The position numbers and the translations under genes were made by a program. Under the pieces are notes generated by a model, which saw nothing but the letters and a program-made list of their open reading frames with translations, was not told where the DNA came from and ran no database searches. From Candidatus Roseilinea sp. (lineage in GTDB: Bacteria; Chloroflexota; Anaerolineae; J036; Brachytrichaceae), in NCBI GenBank assembly GCA_025998955.1, contig AP024676.1:3534001-3598000 (forward strand): a stretch of 64,000 bases of DNA, read 5' to 3'. Each line of letters starts with the position of its first letter. The stretch's first letter is position 1. Positions 43,187 to 51,401 of this stretch are shown here, piece after piece.

Positions 43187-44598
43187 GTTGGCTGAACAAG
43201 CACATCCACATCATGGGCGCCGGCGGGGCCGGCATGAGCGCGCTGGCCCGACTCTTGCATGCGCGCGGCGTGCGCGTCAGCGGCGACGATCGCACCGACT
43301 CCCCCGTGCTTGATGCGCTGCGTGCTGAGGGCATCCCGGTCGTCGTCGGCCACGATCCGCGCCATTTGGAAGGCGTGGACATCCTCGCGCCGTCGTCGGC
43401 CATCGCCAAAGACGAGCCGGAGCTGCTGGAGGCCAAGCGGCGCGGCATTCCGGTGTGGCATCGCGGAGACCTCATCGGCGCGTTGATGCAAGACAAGGTG
43501 GGCATTGCCGTCGCCGGCACACACGGCAAGAGCACGACCACCGGCATGATCGCCACGATCCTGACCGACGCCGGGCTGGATCCGTCGTTCGTCATCGGGG
43601 CGACGCCGCAGCCGCTGGGCGTGAATGCGCGTTGGGGCGCGGGCGAAGCGTTCGTCGTCGAGGCCGACGAGTACGACCACACCTTCCTGCACTTTCAACC
43701 GAAGATCGCTGTAGTGACCAACGTCGAGTACGACCATCCCGACACGTTCACGGATTTCGACGCGACGTTGAACGCCTTTGCGACGTTCGTGCGGAGCGTG
43801 CCCGAAGACGGCGTGGTGATCACCTGTGCCGACGATCCCGGCTGTATCGCCATGCTCAAGCGCGCCGGCCTGCCGGCGGATGGCGCAGCCGGCCCTGCCG
43901 TCGTGGACTACGGCATCCGGGGCGGCTTGTGGCGTGCGTCCAACCTGCGTGCAAACACGCTGGGCGGCGTGGACTTTGCCTTCAGCGGCGCGGGGGTGAA
44001 CGGTGAAGTGGGCGGGACGTGCTCGCTGCGCGTGCCGGGCGAACACAACATACTGAACGCGCTGGCAGCGCTGGCCACAGCCGACGCCTGCGGCGTGCCG
44101 GTGAGCGAAGCGGTCAAGTCGCTCGGCGGCTACAAGGGTGCCGGCCGACGCTTCGAGTTGAAGGGCGAGGTGCGCGGTGTGCGCATTTTCGATGACTACG
44201 CCCATCACCCGACCGAGATCAAGGCGACGCTGCGCGGCGCGCGCCAACGCTATCCGCTGGGCAACATCTGGGCGATCTGGCAGCCGCACACCTACAGCCG
44301 CACCGCAGCGCTGCTCGACGCATTTGCCGAGGCTTTCGACGATGCGGATCACGTGATCGTGCTGCCGATCTACGCAGCGCGCGAGCGCAAGGAGGACTTT
44401 GGCTTCGTCGCCAACGCGCTGAACCCGATCGAAATCGCGCGCAAGATCCGGCATCGTGACGTGCGCAACGCGGCGTCGTTCGGTGATGCGTTGGGCATGC
44501 TGATCGCGCAGTTGAAGGGCGGCGACGTGGTCATCACACTCAGCGCCGGTGACGGCAATCAGGTGGGTGAGAGGTTATTGGAGATGTTGAGGAGGTAA
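43183..44598 (+). CDS. murC: UDP-MurNAc:L-alanine ligase MurC
   Basis: 471 aa. The N-terminal HIMGAGGAGMSALARLL and SGDDRTDSP, the P-loop VAGTHGKSTTTGMI (about 106-119), VVEADEYDHTFLHFQPKIAVVTNVEYDHPDTF and C-terminal FDDYAHHPTEIKATLRGAR and WQPHTYSRT are all canonical. It adds the first amino acid of the stem peptide. It is coupled to the CvpA-like gene upstream; a heptad array begins 3 bp after its stop. Confidence 0.97.
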   Translation: MSWLNKHIHIMGAGGAGMSALARLLHARGVRVSGDDRTDSPVLDALRAEGIPVVVGHDPRHLEGVDILAPSSAIAKDEPELLEAKRRGIPVWHRGDLIGALMQDKVGIAVAGTHGKSTTTGMIATILTDAGLDPSFVIGATPQPLGVNARWGAGEAFVVEADEYDHTFLHFQPKIAVVTNVEYDHPDTFTDFDATLNAFATFVRSVPEDGVVITCADDPGCIAMLKRAGLPADGAAGPAVVDYGIRGGLWRASNLRANTLGGVDFAFSGAGVNGEVGGTCSLRVPGEHNILNALAALATADACGVPVSEAVKSLGGYKGAGRRFELKGEVRGVRIFDDYAHHPTEIKATLRGARQRYPLGNIWAIWQPHTYSRTAALLDAFAEAFDDADHVIVLPIYAARERKEDFGFVANALNPIEIARKIRHRDVRNAASFGDALGMLIAQLKGGDVVITLSAGDGNQVGERLLEMLRR

Positions 44599-44600
44599 GA

Positions 44601-44640
44601 GGAGATTGGAGATTTTAGAGATTGGAGATAGGAGGTTGAG
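44601..44640. repeat. Heptad array, left arm flanking the four-helix-bundle gene
   Basis: GGAGATT, GGAGATT, TTAGAGA, TTGGAGA, TAGGAGG, TTGAG(AT). It runs directly into the ATG at 44641 and supplies an AGGAGG Shine-Dalgarno. It is an inverted copy of the array at 45131-45179. Confidence 0.85.
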
Positions 44641-45141
44641 ATGGGAACTTCGTTGGAAAATTTGAAAGTGCTTCGGGCTGCCGAAAGCATTGCCGATGAG
44701 ATCTGGCGATATGTCGTCCAATGGGATGCCTTTGCGCGCGACGCGTTGGGAAGCCAGCTTGTACGAGCAACGGACTCGATTGGAGCGAATATGGCCGAGT
44801 CTTTCGGCCGATTCAACTTCGGCGAAAAGCTACAGTTTCTCTATTACGCGCGCGGCAGCTTGTTCGAAACGAAGTATTGGCTGAACCAAGCTGCTCATCG
44901 GGGATTGCTGCAAAACGATGTCGTGCAAGATTATTCGAATGCGCTCACTAATCTGGCTCGCCAAATCAACCAATTCGCGAATAGCCTGAAGATGCAGAAG
45001 CGTGACGCGAAAACATCGAAGCCCTCGTTGCGTGAGGAACAAGTGCCTTACATCGCCGGACCTGTGGACGAATCGGCCTTGATTTTCGACGAAAAAGACA
45101 TTGCATGGATCAAAAGTGATCCGTCACAGTCCAATCTCTAA
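44641..45141 (+). CDS. Four-helix-bundle (S23/23S rRNA IVS-type) protein inserted in the dcw cluster
   Basis: 166 aa. The N-terminal 120 residues match the small four-helix-bundle family first seen in 23S rRNA intervening sequences: LKVLRAAESIADEIWRYVVQW, DALGSQLVRATDSIGANMAESFGRFNFGEKLQFLYYARGSLFETKYWLNQA. A polar C-terminal tail follows; its last residues (SNL) are encoded by the right heptad array. Inverted heptad arrays flank the gene, and relatives are not usually dcw members, so it looks like an insertion. Family biochemistry is largely unknown; the fold resembles the Avd accessory protein of diversity-generating retroelements. Confidence 0.85.
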   Translation: MGTSLENLKVLRAAESIADEIWRYVVQWDAFARDALGSQLVRATDSIGANMAESFGRFNFGEKLQFLYYARGSLFETKYWLNQAAHRGLLQNDVVQDYSNALTNLARQINQFANSLKMQKRDAKTSKPSLREEQVPYIAGPVDESALIFDEKDIAWIKSDPSQSNL

Positions 45142-45179
45142 TCTCCAATCTCTAGTCTCCAATCCCTGGTCTCCATTCC
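45131..45179. repeat. Heptad array, right arm flanking the four-helix-bundle gene
   Basis: CCAATCT, CTAATCT, CCAATCT, CTAGTCT, CCAATCC, CTGGTCT, CCATTCC. It contains the stop codon of the four-helix-bundle gene and ends 3 bp before the murB ATG. Confidence 0.88.
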
Positions 45180-45182
45180 GGT

Positions 45183-46157
45183 ATGAGTCTCAACGAATTG
45201 CAATCCCGCGCCAGGCGCAACGAGCCGCTGTCGAAGCACACGACGGCGCGCATCGGCGGCCCGGCCGACTTGCTGATCGAGGTGCGCACCACCGATGAGC
45301 TGGTCGCCGTGGCGCAGCGCGCCGACGCGATGGGGTTGCCCTATCTCGTGCTCGGCGGTGGGGCGAACGTTTTGGTGAGCGATGCCGGCGTGCGGGGATT
45401 GGTGATCGTCAACCGGGCCAGAGAGGTCAAGTTCAATGTGCGTGGGAGCAAGGCACGCGTCGAGGTGGACAGCGGCGTGATGCTGACGACGCTGGCACGC
45501 GATTGTATCGAGCGCGGGCTGGCCGGCATGGAATGGGCGATCAACGTCCCCGGCACGGTGGGCGGCGGCGTGGTCGGCAACGCCGGCGCGCACGGCGCGG
45601 ATATCGCCGGCAATCTGAACCTGGCGCGGATCATGCGGCGCGGCCAGCCGCCGGAGTATTGGACGCCGCGCCAGTTGCAGTTCGGCTATCGCACCAGCGC
45701 GTTGAAGCGCTATGCGCCTACCGACCGGCCGATCGTGCTGAGCGCCACCTTCGATCTGAAGCTGGACTATCGGGCGAACCTAGAGCGACGGGCGAACGAA
45801 TTCATCGCTAAGCGCAAAGCGACGCAGCCACCGGGCGCGTCCATCGGCAGCATGTTCAAGAACCCTGAAGGTGACTACGCCGGCCGGTTGATCGAAGCCT
45901 GTGGGCTGAAGGGCAAGCGCATCGGCGGCGCGATGATCAGCGACAAGCACGCCAACTTCTTCGTCAATGTCTCCGGCGACGCCCGGGCCAGCGACGTGAA
46001 AGCGTTGATTGACCTGGCGCATGACGCCGTGCTCGAACGCTTCGGCGTGGACTTGGAGCTGGAAATCGAGCTGGTGGGCGAGTGGACGGTTGCTGAATTG
46101 AGAATCGGAAAGCGCGAAGCAGGTGGACGGGAGTCGGGAGTCGAAGATGAACGATAA
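45183..46157 (+). CDS. murB: UDP-N-acetylenolpyruvoylglucosamine reductase MurB
   Basis: 324 aa. FAD-binding signatures are present: NEPLSKHTTARIGGPADLLIEV, LPYLVLGGGANVLVSD and INVPGTVGGGVVGNAGAHG, with a C-terminal domain containing the catalytic QPPGASIGSMFKNPEGDYAGRLIEACGLKG (Ser). The HANFFVNV segment is typical. The last about 15 residues (KREAGGRESGVEDER) are encoded by heptad repeat DNA and overlap the ddl start. Confidence 0.96.
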   Translation: MSLNELQSRARRNEPLSKHTTARIGGPADLLIEVRTTDELVAVAQRADAMGLPYLVLGGGANVLVSDAGVRGLVIVNRAREVKFNVRGSKARVEVDSGVMLTTLARDCIERGLAGMEWAINVPGTVGGGVVGNAGAHGADIAGNLNLARIMRRGQPPEYWTPRQLQFGYRTSALKRYAPTDRPIVLSATFDLKLDYRANLERRANEFIAKRKATQPPGASIGSMFKNPEGDYAGRLIEACGLKGKRIGGAMISDKHANFFVNVSGDARASDVKALIDLAHDAVLERFGVDLELEIELVGEWTVAELRIGKREAGGRESGVEDER

Positions 46158-46230
46158 CTCGCAGCTCACAACTCACAGCTCACCGCTCGAAGCTCACGGC
46201 GCACAGCGCACAGCGCACGGCGCGAAGCTC
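46126..46230. repeat. Heptanucleotide array spanning the murB/ddl junction, 15 units
   Basis: GACGGGA, GTCGGGA, GTCGAAG, ATGAACG, ATAACTC, GCAGCTC, ACAACTC, ACAGCTC, ACCGCTC, GAAGCTC, ACGGCGC, ACAGCGC (x2), ACGGCGC, GAAGCTC. It encodes the murB tail, its stop, the ddl start codon (first bases of unit 4) and the first about 28 residues of Ddl. Confidence 0.88.
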
Positions 46231-47181
46231 AAAGTTGCCGTGCTGTATGGCGGGCAATCCGGTGAGCATGAGGTGAGCCTCATGTCGGCGGCGTCGGTAA
46301 TGGAAGCGTTGGACGACCGCAAGTACGACGTCACGCCGGTGTTCATCAGCAAGACGGGCGAATGGGCGATTCCCTTCGAAGACCTGCGCAAATTCGACGT
46401 GGTCTTTCCGGTGCTGCACGGCCCGATGGGCGAAGACGGCACGGTGCAAGGCTTGCTCACCGTGATGGGCGTGCCGTTCGTCGGCGCGGGCGTCGTCGGT
46501 TCGGCCGTAGGAATGGACAAGGCCATTTTCAAGGACGTGATGCGCGCGCATGGCTTGCCGGTGACGAAATACATCGTCGTGCGCAAGCATCAGTGGGCGA
46601 CGGCGCCGGTGGATGTCGAGATCGAAGTGATTACCCAGCTCGGCTTCCCGTGCTTTGTCAAACCGGCCAATATGGGCAGCAGCGTCGGCATCACCAAGGC
46701 GAAGAGCATCCAGCAGTTGCACGAGGGCATGGCCGAGGCGCTGAAGTGGGATCGCAAAGTGCTGATCGAGCAGGCCGTGCCGCATGCGCGCGAGCTGGAG
46801 GTAAGCGTGTTGGGCAACGACGAATTGCAAGCGTCGGTCGTCGGCGAAATCACGCCCAGCCGCGAGTTCTACGACTACGCTGCCAAGTATCTGGACAAGG
46901 GCGAGTCGGCCTCCGGCTTGCACATCCCGGCGCCCATCCCGGATGCACTGGCGCAGTTGATCCGCGAGACGGCAGTGGAAGCGGCGATGTTGGCCGATGT
47001 GCGCGGCATGGCGCGGGTGGACTTCTTGATGAACGGCGAGACCGGCGAGGTGTTCATCAACGAGATCAACACCATCCCCGGCTTCACCGACATCAGCATG
47101 TATCCGAAGCTCTGGGCGGCCACCGGCATTCCCTATAGCGAGTTGCTCGACCGGCTGATTGCGCTGGCAATGGAGAAATGA
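46147..47181 (+). CDS. ddl: D-alanine-D-alanine ligase
   Basis: 344 aa from ATG 46147. The first about 28 residues (NDNSQLTTHSSPLEAHGAQR...) are repeat-encoded; the family core begins at KVAVLYGGQSGEHEVSLMSA. ATP-grasp signatures follow: LHGPMGEDGTVQGLL, VGSAVGMDKAIFKDVM, CFVKPANMGSSVGITKA, ELEVSVLGND and EVFINEINTIPGFTDISMYPKLW. It makes the D-Ala-D-Ala used by MurF. It overlaps ftsQ by 4 bp. Confidence 0.96.
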   Translation: MNDNSQLTTHSSPLEAHGAQRTAHGAKLKVAVLYGGQSGEHEVSLMSAASVMEALDDRKYDVTPVFISKTGEWAIPFEDLRKFDVVFPVLHGPMGEDGTVQGLLTVMGVPFVGAGVVGSAVGMDKAIFKDVMRAHGLPVTKYIVVRKHQWATAPVDVEIEVITQLGFPCFVKPANMGSSVGITKAKSIQQLHEGMAEALKWDRKVLIEQAVPHARELEVSVLGNDELQASVVGEITPSREFYDYAAKYLDKGESASGLHIPAPIPDALAQLIRETAVEAAMLADVRGMARVDFLMNGETGEVFINEINTIPGFTDISMYPKLWAATGIPYSELLDRLIALAMEK

Positions 47182-47990
47182 GGGAGACGATGCACTACCG
47201 ACCGCAGCGAGATCGCAGGCCGGCGTCGAAGACGCGCTTCGACGTAGCGTTGGCGCAGCGCGCCCAGCGGCGCTCGGCGCGCCGGTCGCGCGTCCGGTGG
47301 TGGATGATGATCGCCGCTGCCTCGTTTGTCGTTGCGGCCCTGCTCGGCATGCGCTGGTATAGCGGGGAGAGCTGGCGCATCCAAGACATCGCGGTGCAGA
47401 ACAACGTCGGCGTGCCGGTCGAGGCGATCGTCGGTGCGAGCGGGCTGCAAGGCGAACATTTTCACTTCGCCGACCTGGATGCGGCGGCCAAAGCCGTGGA
47501 CGACCTGCCCGGCGTGGAGGCGGCGATGGTCACGTGCCGTTGGGAATGGCGTACGACGTGCGTCATCGTCGTTCAGCCGGCGCGGCCAATGGCGCTGTGG
47601 CAAAGCCAGAGTGGCAACGTGTGGAACGACTTCGAGGGCCGGGTGCAGGTCGCGCGGGAGAACATGCCGGCCAAGCTCTTCATCCGCGTCGAGGATGGCG
47701 CGCTGCCGCCGTTGGGCAGCCGGCTGGATCCGCGCCTGCTGCGCGCGCTGAACGAGCTGATCGCCGCGCAGCCAGATGTGACGCGCTACTCATATTCGCC
47801 GCAGTTCGGCTTGATGTGGATCAACGATCGCAAATGGCGCATCCGGCTAGGCGATGCACCCTACGACGGCGCAATGAGCGACAAGCTACGCCTAGCGCGC
47901 GCATTGCAGAAGCAACTGATGGACAAGGGCATCGAGGCGAAAGTGTTGGATGTGCGATTCGTGGAGGCGCCGTACTACATCGTCCAATGA
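47178..47990 (+). CDS. ftsQ: Cell division protein FtsQ
   Basis: 270 aa. A basic cytoplasmic N-terminus (about 40 residues), one TM helix (WWMMIAAASFVVAALLGM), a POTRA domain (WRIQDIAVQNNVGVPVEAIVGASGL, then LPGVEAAMVTCRWEWRTTCVIVVQPARPMALW) and the beta domain. It links FtsA/FtsZ-side assembly to FtsWI. ATGA overlap with ddl; a heptad hairpin follows its stop. Confidence 0.9.
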   Translation: MRETMHYRPQRDRRPASKTRFDVALAQRAQRRSARRSRVRWWMMIAAASFVVAALLGMRWYSGESWRIQDIAVQNNVGVPVEAIVGASGLQGEHFHFADLDAAAKAVDDLPGVEAAMVTCRWEWRTTCVIVVQPARPMALWQSQSGNVWNDFEGRVQVARENMPAKLFIRVEDGALPPLGSRLDPRLLRALNELIAAQPDVTRYSYSPQFGLMWINDRKWRIRLGDAPYDGAMSDKLRLARALQKQLMDKGIEAKVLDVRFVEAPYYIVQ

Positions 47991-48050
47991 GATTGGAGGG
48001 ATTAGAGATTAGAGATTGGTCACTTCAATCTCTGGTTCTAATCTCCAATC
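47991..48050. repeat. Inverted heptad pair (hairpin) between ftsQ and ftsA
   Basis: The left arm (GATTGGA, GGGATTA, GAGATTA, GAGATTG; 47991-48018) and right arm (CAATCTC...TAATCTCCAATC; 48026-48050) are inverted around GTCACTT. It resembles the arms at 44,601 and 45,131 brought together with no gene between. Confidence 0.88.
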
Positions 48051-48066
48051 TGCAGACTCGGAAATC

Positions 48067-49296
48067 ATGGCAGAACCAAAGACGATCACCGTTTTGGACG
48101 TGGGCAGCACGAAGGTGGTGGCATTGGTCGGCGAGGCCGCCGACAACGAAGCCGGCTTCACCGTCATCGGCGTGGGGATGGCGGTTGCGCGCGGCGTCCG
48201 GCGCGGCCAGATCATCAACGTCAGCGACGCAACCGCGTGCATGAAAGAGGCGTTGGCCGGCGCGCAGGCCTCGTCGGGCATCAAGGCGTCGCACGTGCTC
48301 ATGTCCATCAGTGGCAGCCACATCGCTTCGCAGAACAGCCAGGGCGCCGTCGCCATCGGCCGCGGTGATCAAGGCGTGTCGTTCGACGACATCAACCGCT
48401 GCCTCGAATCGGCGCAAGCCATCACCGTGCCGAACAACCGCGAGATCTTGCACGTGATCCCGCGACACTTTCGGGTGGACGACCAGGATGGCGTGCGCAA
48501 CCCGGTGGGCATGCTTGGCTTCCGGCTGGAAGCGCAAGCTCACATCATCACCTGCGCGACGACGGCGATGCAGAACCTGCTCAAGTGTGCGCACACGGCC
48601 GGCGTGGACGTGAGCGAGTTCGTGCTGTCGCCGCTGGCTTCGGCAGAAGCGGTGCTCACGCCCACCGAGCGCGAGATGGGTGTGGTGCTCGTGGACATCG
48701 GCGGCGGCACGACCGGCATCGCCGTGTTCATTGACGGGTCGGCCTGGCACACCAAGGTGCTCGATGTTGGAGGATCGCACTTCACCAGCGACCTGGCCCA
48801 GGTGCTGCGGCTGCCGATGGATGCAGCCGAGTATTTGAAGGTGCACTACGGGCACGCCCATCCGCCCGACGTGCCGGGCGACCAGATTTGCGACATTGTG
48901 GGGTTTGGCGATGAGCCGCTGGTGCGCGTCTCCAGGCGGGAGGCGGCCGAGATCCTGTGCGCTCGCGCCGACGAGCTGTTCGGCTTGATCGAACAGGAGA
49001 TCAAACGCAGCGGCTACGACGGCCTGTTGCCGGCCGGACTCGTGATCACAGGAGGTGGTTCGTTGTTGCCAGGTTTGAGGGAATCGGCGCGCGAGACGGC
49101 GGGACGCCCCGTCCGCCTGACGCGCCCGATGAATCTGCATGGCTTGGTGGACGCACTGCAGTCCCCGGCGTTCTCGACCGCAGTTGGGATGCTGCACTGG
49201 GGGTTGCAGGGCGTGGCGGCCAAGCCGAGCAAGCGCCGACGCTTCGGCCCTCGCCTGGATCTGCCAGGATGGTTGAGGAATTTGTTGCCGGATTGA
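48067..49296 (+). CDS. ftsA: Cell division protein FtsA
   Basis: 409 aa from ATG 48067. Actin-like ATPase motifs are TVLDVGSTKVVALVG (phosphate 1), VVLVDIGGGTTGIAVF (phosphate 2) and LVITGGGSLLPGLRESA (adenosine). The SHVEtype 1C region (HVLMSISGSHIASQNSQG) is present. The C-terminus LPGWLRNLLPD is a likely amphipathic membrane-targeting helix. It anchors FtsZ filaments to the membrane. Confidence 0.96.
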   Translation: MAEPKTITVLDVGSTKVVALVGEAADNEAGFTVIGVGMAVARGVRRGQIINVSDATACMKEALAGAQASSGIKASHVLMSISGSHIASQNSQGAVAIGRGDQGVSFDDINRCLESAQAITVPNNREILHVIPRHFRVDDQDGVRNPVGMLGFRLEAQAHIITCATTAMQNLLKCAHTAGVDVSEFVLSPLASAEAVLTPTEREMGVVLVDIGGGTTGIAVFIDGSAWHTKVLDVGGSHFTSDLAQVLRLPMDAAEYLKVHYGHAHPPDVPGDQICDIVGFGDEPLVRVSRREAAEILCARADELFGLIEQEIKRSGYDGLLPAGLVITGGGSLLPGLRESARETAGRPVRLTRPMNLHGLVDALQSPAFSTAVGMLHWGLQGVAAKPSKRRRFGPRLDLPGWLRNLLPD

Positions 49297-49424
49297 ACCA
49301 AAGGGAGTGGTCGTCTCGACCGCGTCGCACAGGGTGTCCGGAGCATCCGCTCGAACGTTTGGGGCGTCTGCGATGGGTTATCCGGGCGTTCATTAGCTTA
49401 AAAATCTCGATTTTTTGGAAAAGC

Positions 49425-49433
49425 TGTGGATAA
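49425..49433 (-). promoter_or_regulatory. DnaA box upstream of the ftsZ promoter
   Basis: TGTGGATAA, the exact complement of the consensus TTATCCACA, 21 bp before a second identical copy. Confidence 0.65.
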
Positions 49434-49438
49434 CTCGC

Positions 49439-49466
49439 TTGACACTGTGGATAAGCAGCATAGAAT
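49439..49466 (+). promoter_or_regulatory. ftsZ promoter with a DnaA box in the spacer
   Basis: A consensus -35 TTGACA (49439-49444), a 16-bp spacer and TAGAAT (49461-49466). The spacer contains TGTGGATAA (49446-49454), an exact DnaA box, so DnaA binding would block RNA polymerase. The predicted start is near 49,473, giving a leader of about 54 nt with GGGAGGAAG before the ATG. Confidence 0.8.
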
Positions 49467-49526
49467 CTGTGAACCAATTGTGAGCAAGCTGGGATATCCG
49501 CGGCGGACAAGGGAGGAAGCATTCCG

Positions 49527-50681
49527 ATGAATATGCAACCAGAAGACTATCTGACGGGCATGCGTGCCGAGTCGCCCGCCCACATCAAAGTCGTTGGCGT
49601 CGGCGGCGGCGGTCAAAATGCGGTCAATCGGATGATCGCCGAGGGGCTCGTCGGCATCGAGTTCATTGCCGTCAATACGGACCAACAAGCGCTGATGCTC
49701 AGTCATGCTCCCATTCGCGTGCGAATCGGCGAGAAGGTAACGCGCGGCCTAGGCGCGGGGAGCAATGCCGAAATCGGCGAAAAGGCGGCGGAAGAGTCGG
49801 CTGATGAGATTTACAGCTTGCTCAAGGGAGCCGACATGGTCTTCATCACGTGCGGCATGGGCGGCGGCACAGGCACCGGCGCCGCGCCCGTCATCGCGCG
49901 CATCGCCAAGGAGCTGAACGCGCTCACGATTGGCGTGGTGACCAAGCCCTTCTCGTTCGAGGGGACGCCGCGCATGCGCACGGCCGAAGCCGGCATCGAG
50001 CGGCTCAAAGAGCACGTGGATACGCTGATCGTGATCCCGAATGACCGCTTGCTGGATATCGTCAGCCAGAAGGCCACGCTCCAGCAGGCCTTCCGAACGG
50101 CGGATGACGTGTTGCGCCAAGGCATCCAGGGCATCAGCGAGGTGATCACCGTGCCCGGACTGATCAACCTCGACTTCGCCGACGTACGCACCATCATGTC
50201 CGAAGGTGGCGCTGCATTGATGGCGGTGGGCACGGCCAGCGGCGAAGGGCGCGCGCGCATGGCCGCCGAGCAGGCCATCACGTCGAACTTGTTGGATGTG
50301 ACCATTGACGGCGCACGCGGCATCCTCTTCAACATCACCGGCGGGCCGGATCTCAGCCTGTTCGAGGTGAACGAAGCGGCCACGATCATCAAGTCGGCGG
50401 CGCACCCCGATTGCAACGTGATCTTCGGTGCGGTGGTGGACGAGAATATGAAGGATCAGGTACGCATCACGGTGATCGCGACCGGCTTCGATCATCAGGG
50501 CAACGTGCCGCGTCGGACGATTCGACAAAGCAGCCCGGCGATGCGCATGGCTGCGGCCAAATATGCCGCGCGTCCGATCACGGCGGATGCACCATCGGCG
50601 GAGGCCGAGCCGGAACCCGTGCGCGCTGCACAGTTCGATCCCGATAACCTGGAACTTCCCTCCTTTTTGCGCCGGCGGTAG
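49527..50681 (+). CDS. ftsZ: Cell division protein FtsZ
   Basis: 384 aa. GTPase signatures are [17 protein letters not shown] (about 21-37), [11 protein letters not shown], the tubulin motif [16 protein letters not shown] (about 109-124), KPFSFEG and the T7 loop [13 protein letters not shown] short variable linker precedes the conserved C-terminal peptide [12 protein letters not shown], the FtsA-binding tail. It forms the Z ring. It closes the dcw cluster with its own promoter. Confidence 0.98.
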   Translation: MNMQPEDYLTGMRAESPAHIKVVGVGGGGQNAVNRMIAEGLVGIEFIAVNTDQQALMLSHAPIRVRIGEKVTRGLGAGSNAEIGEKAAEESADEIYSLLKGADMVFITCGMGGGTGTGAAPVIARIAKELNALTIGVVTKPFSFEGTPRMRTAEAGIERLKEHVDTLIVIPNDRLLDIVSQKATLQQAFRTADDVLRQGIQGISEVITVPGLINLDFADVRTIMSEGGAALMAVGTASGEGRARMAAEQAITSNLLDVTIDGARGILFNITGGPDLSLFEVNEAATIIKSAAHPDCNVIFGAVVDENMKDQVRITVIATGFDHQGNVPRRTIRQSSPAMRMAAAKYAARPITADAPSAEAEPEPVRAAQFDPDNLELPSFLRRR

Positions 50682-50720
50682 CGTCAGACATCGAAGCTTC
50701 ATCGGAGCTCATCTATGCCA

Positions 50721-50759
50721 GCGACAGGGTGATTCGCCATTGCGCGGTCACCCTGTCGC
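50721..50759 (+). terminator. Hairpin downstream of ftsZ
   Basis: GCGACAGGGTGA (50721-50732) pairs with TCACCCTGTCGC (50748-50759), a 12-bp perfect stem with a 15-nt loop. No T tract follows at once, so it may be an RNA-stability or weak terminator element. Confidence 0.55.
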
Positions 50760-50811
50760 CGTCTGGTGGCCGTCGCCGACCTTAAATTTTCGACTTCTCG
50801 GCGATTGCATA

Positions 50812-50840
50812 TTGACTTTGAATGAATGAATCCTTAGAAT
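50812..50840 (+). promoter_or_regulatory. nrdR-nrdJ promoter
   Basis: TTGACT (50812-50817), a 17-bp spacer, TAGAAT (50835-50840). Confidence 0.75.
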
Positions 50841-50856
50841 TTGCGTCCCTTTCGGG

Positions 50857-50898
50857 CTATATATGGCGTAGAGCAAATGTTCGAGCGCCAGATATGGC
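50857..50898 (+). promoter_or_regulatory. Tandem NrdR-box-like sites, 31 bp apart
   Basis: GGCTATATATGGC and GCCAGATATGGC share ATATGGC at 50861-50867 and 50892-50898, an offset of exactly 31 bp (three helical turns). NrdR boxes (AT-rich, ATATA-centred) usually occur as pairs with this spacing, overlapping or just below nrd promoters. Assignment is by pattern. Confidence 0.6.
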
Positions 50899-50909
50899 AT
50901 AAAAGAGCC

Positions 50910-51362
50910 ATGAAGTGTCCAAGCTGTGGTTCCGGCGACACGCACGTGATTGATACGGTGCGCGAGCCGTCAGGGGGAATCCGCCGCAGGCGCAGTTGCA
51001 AAGCGTGCGGCCGGCGTTTCAGCACCGTCGAGCGCATCGTCGAGACCACGCCGTTGGTCGTCAAACGCGGCGGCCGGCGTGAGGCGTTCAACCGAGAGAA
51101 GATCCTGGAGGGGGTGCGCATCGCCTGCGCCAAACGGCCGGTCGCTGCAGAGGACATCGAGCGGCTGGCCAGCCAGATCGAGGCGCAAGTGCTCGCCATG
51201 AACACCAGCGAGGTGCCCGCGCGCGCCATCGGCGACATGGTGTTGCAGGGATTGCGTGAGCTGGACGAGGTGGCGTACATCCGCTACGCCATCGTCTATC
51301 TCAATCTGAAGGACCTGGAAAGCGTGAAGAACGAAATCGAACGGCTCTTAGCAGAGCGCTAG
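50910..51362 (+). CDS. nrdR: Transcriptional repressor NrdR
   Basis: 150 aa from ATG 50910, the start that gives the family N-terminus MKCPSCGSGDTHVIDTVREP; the frame is open upstream. A zinc ribbon with four cysteines (CPSC...CKAC, about 3-34) is followed by an ATP-cone (VVKRGGRREAFNREKILEGVRIAC). It senses dATP/ATP and represses ribonucleotide reductase genes. It lies directly upstream of nrdJ, and paired box-like sites precede it. Confidence 0.97.
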   Translation: MKCPSCGSGDTHVIDTVREPSGGIRRRRSCKACGRRFSTVERIVETTPLVVKRGGRREAFNREKILEGVRIACAKRPVAAEDIERLASQIEAQVLAMNTSEVPARAIGDMVLQGLRELDEVAYIRYAIVYLNLKDLESVKNEIERLLAER

Positions 51363-51401
51363 TCATCCGCCAATCACTTAACCAACAGGGAAGGCATCCA
51401 C

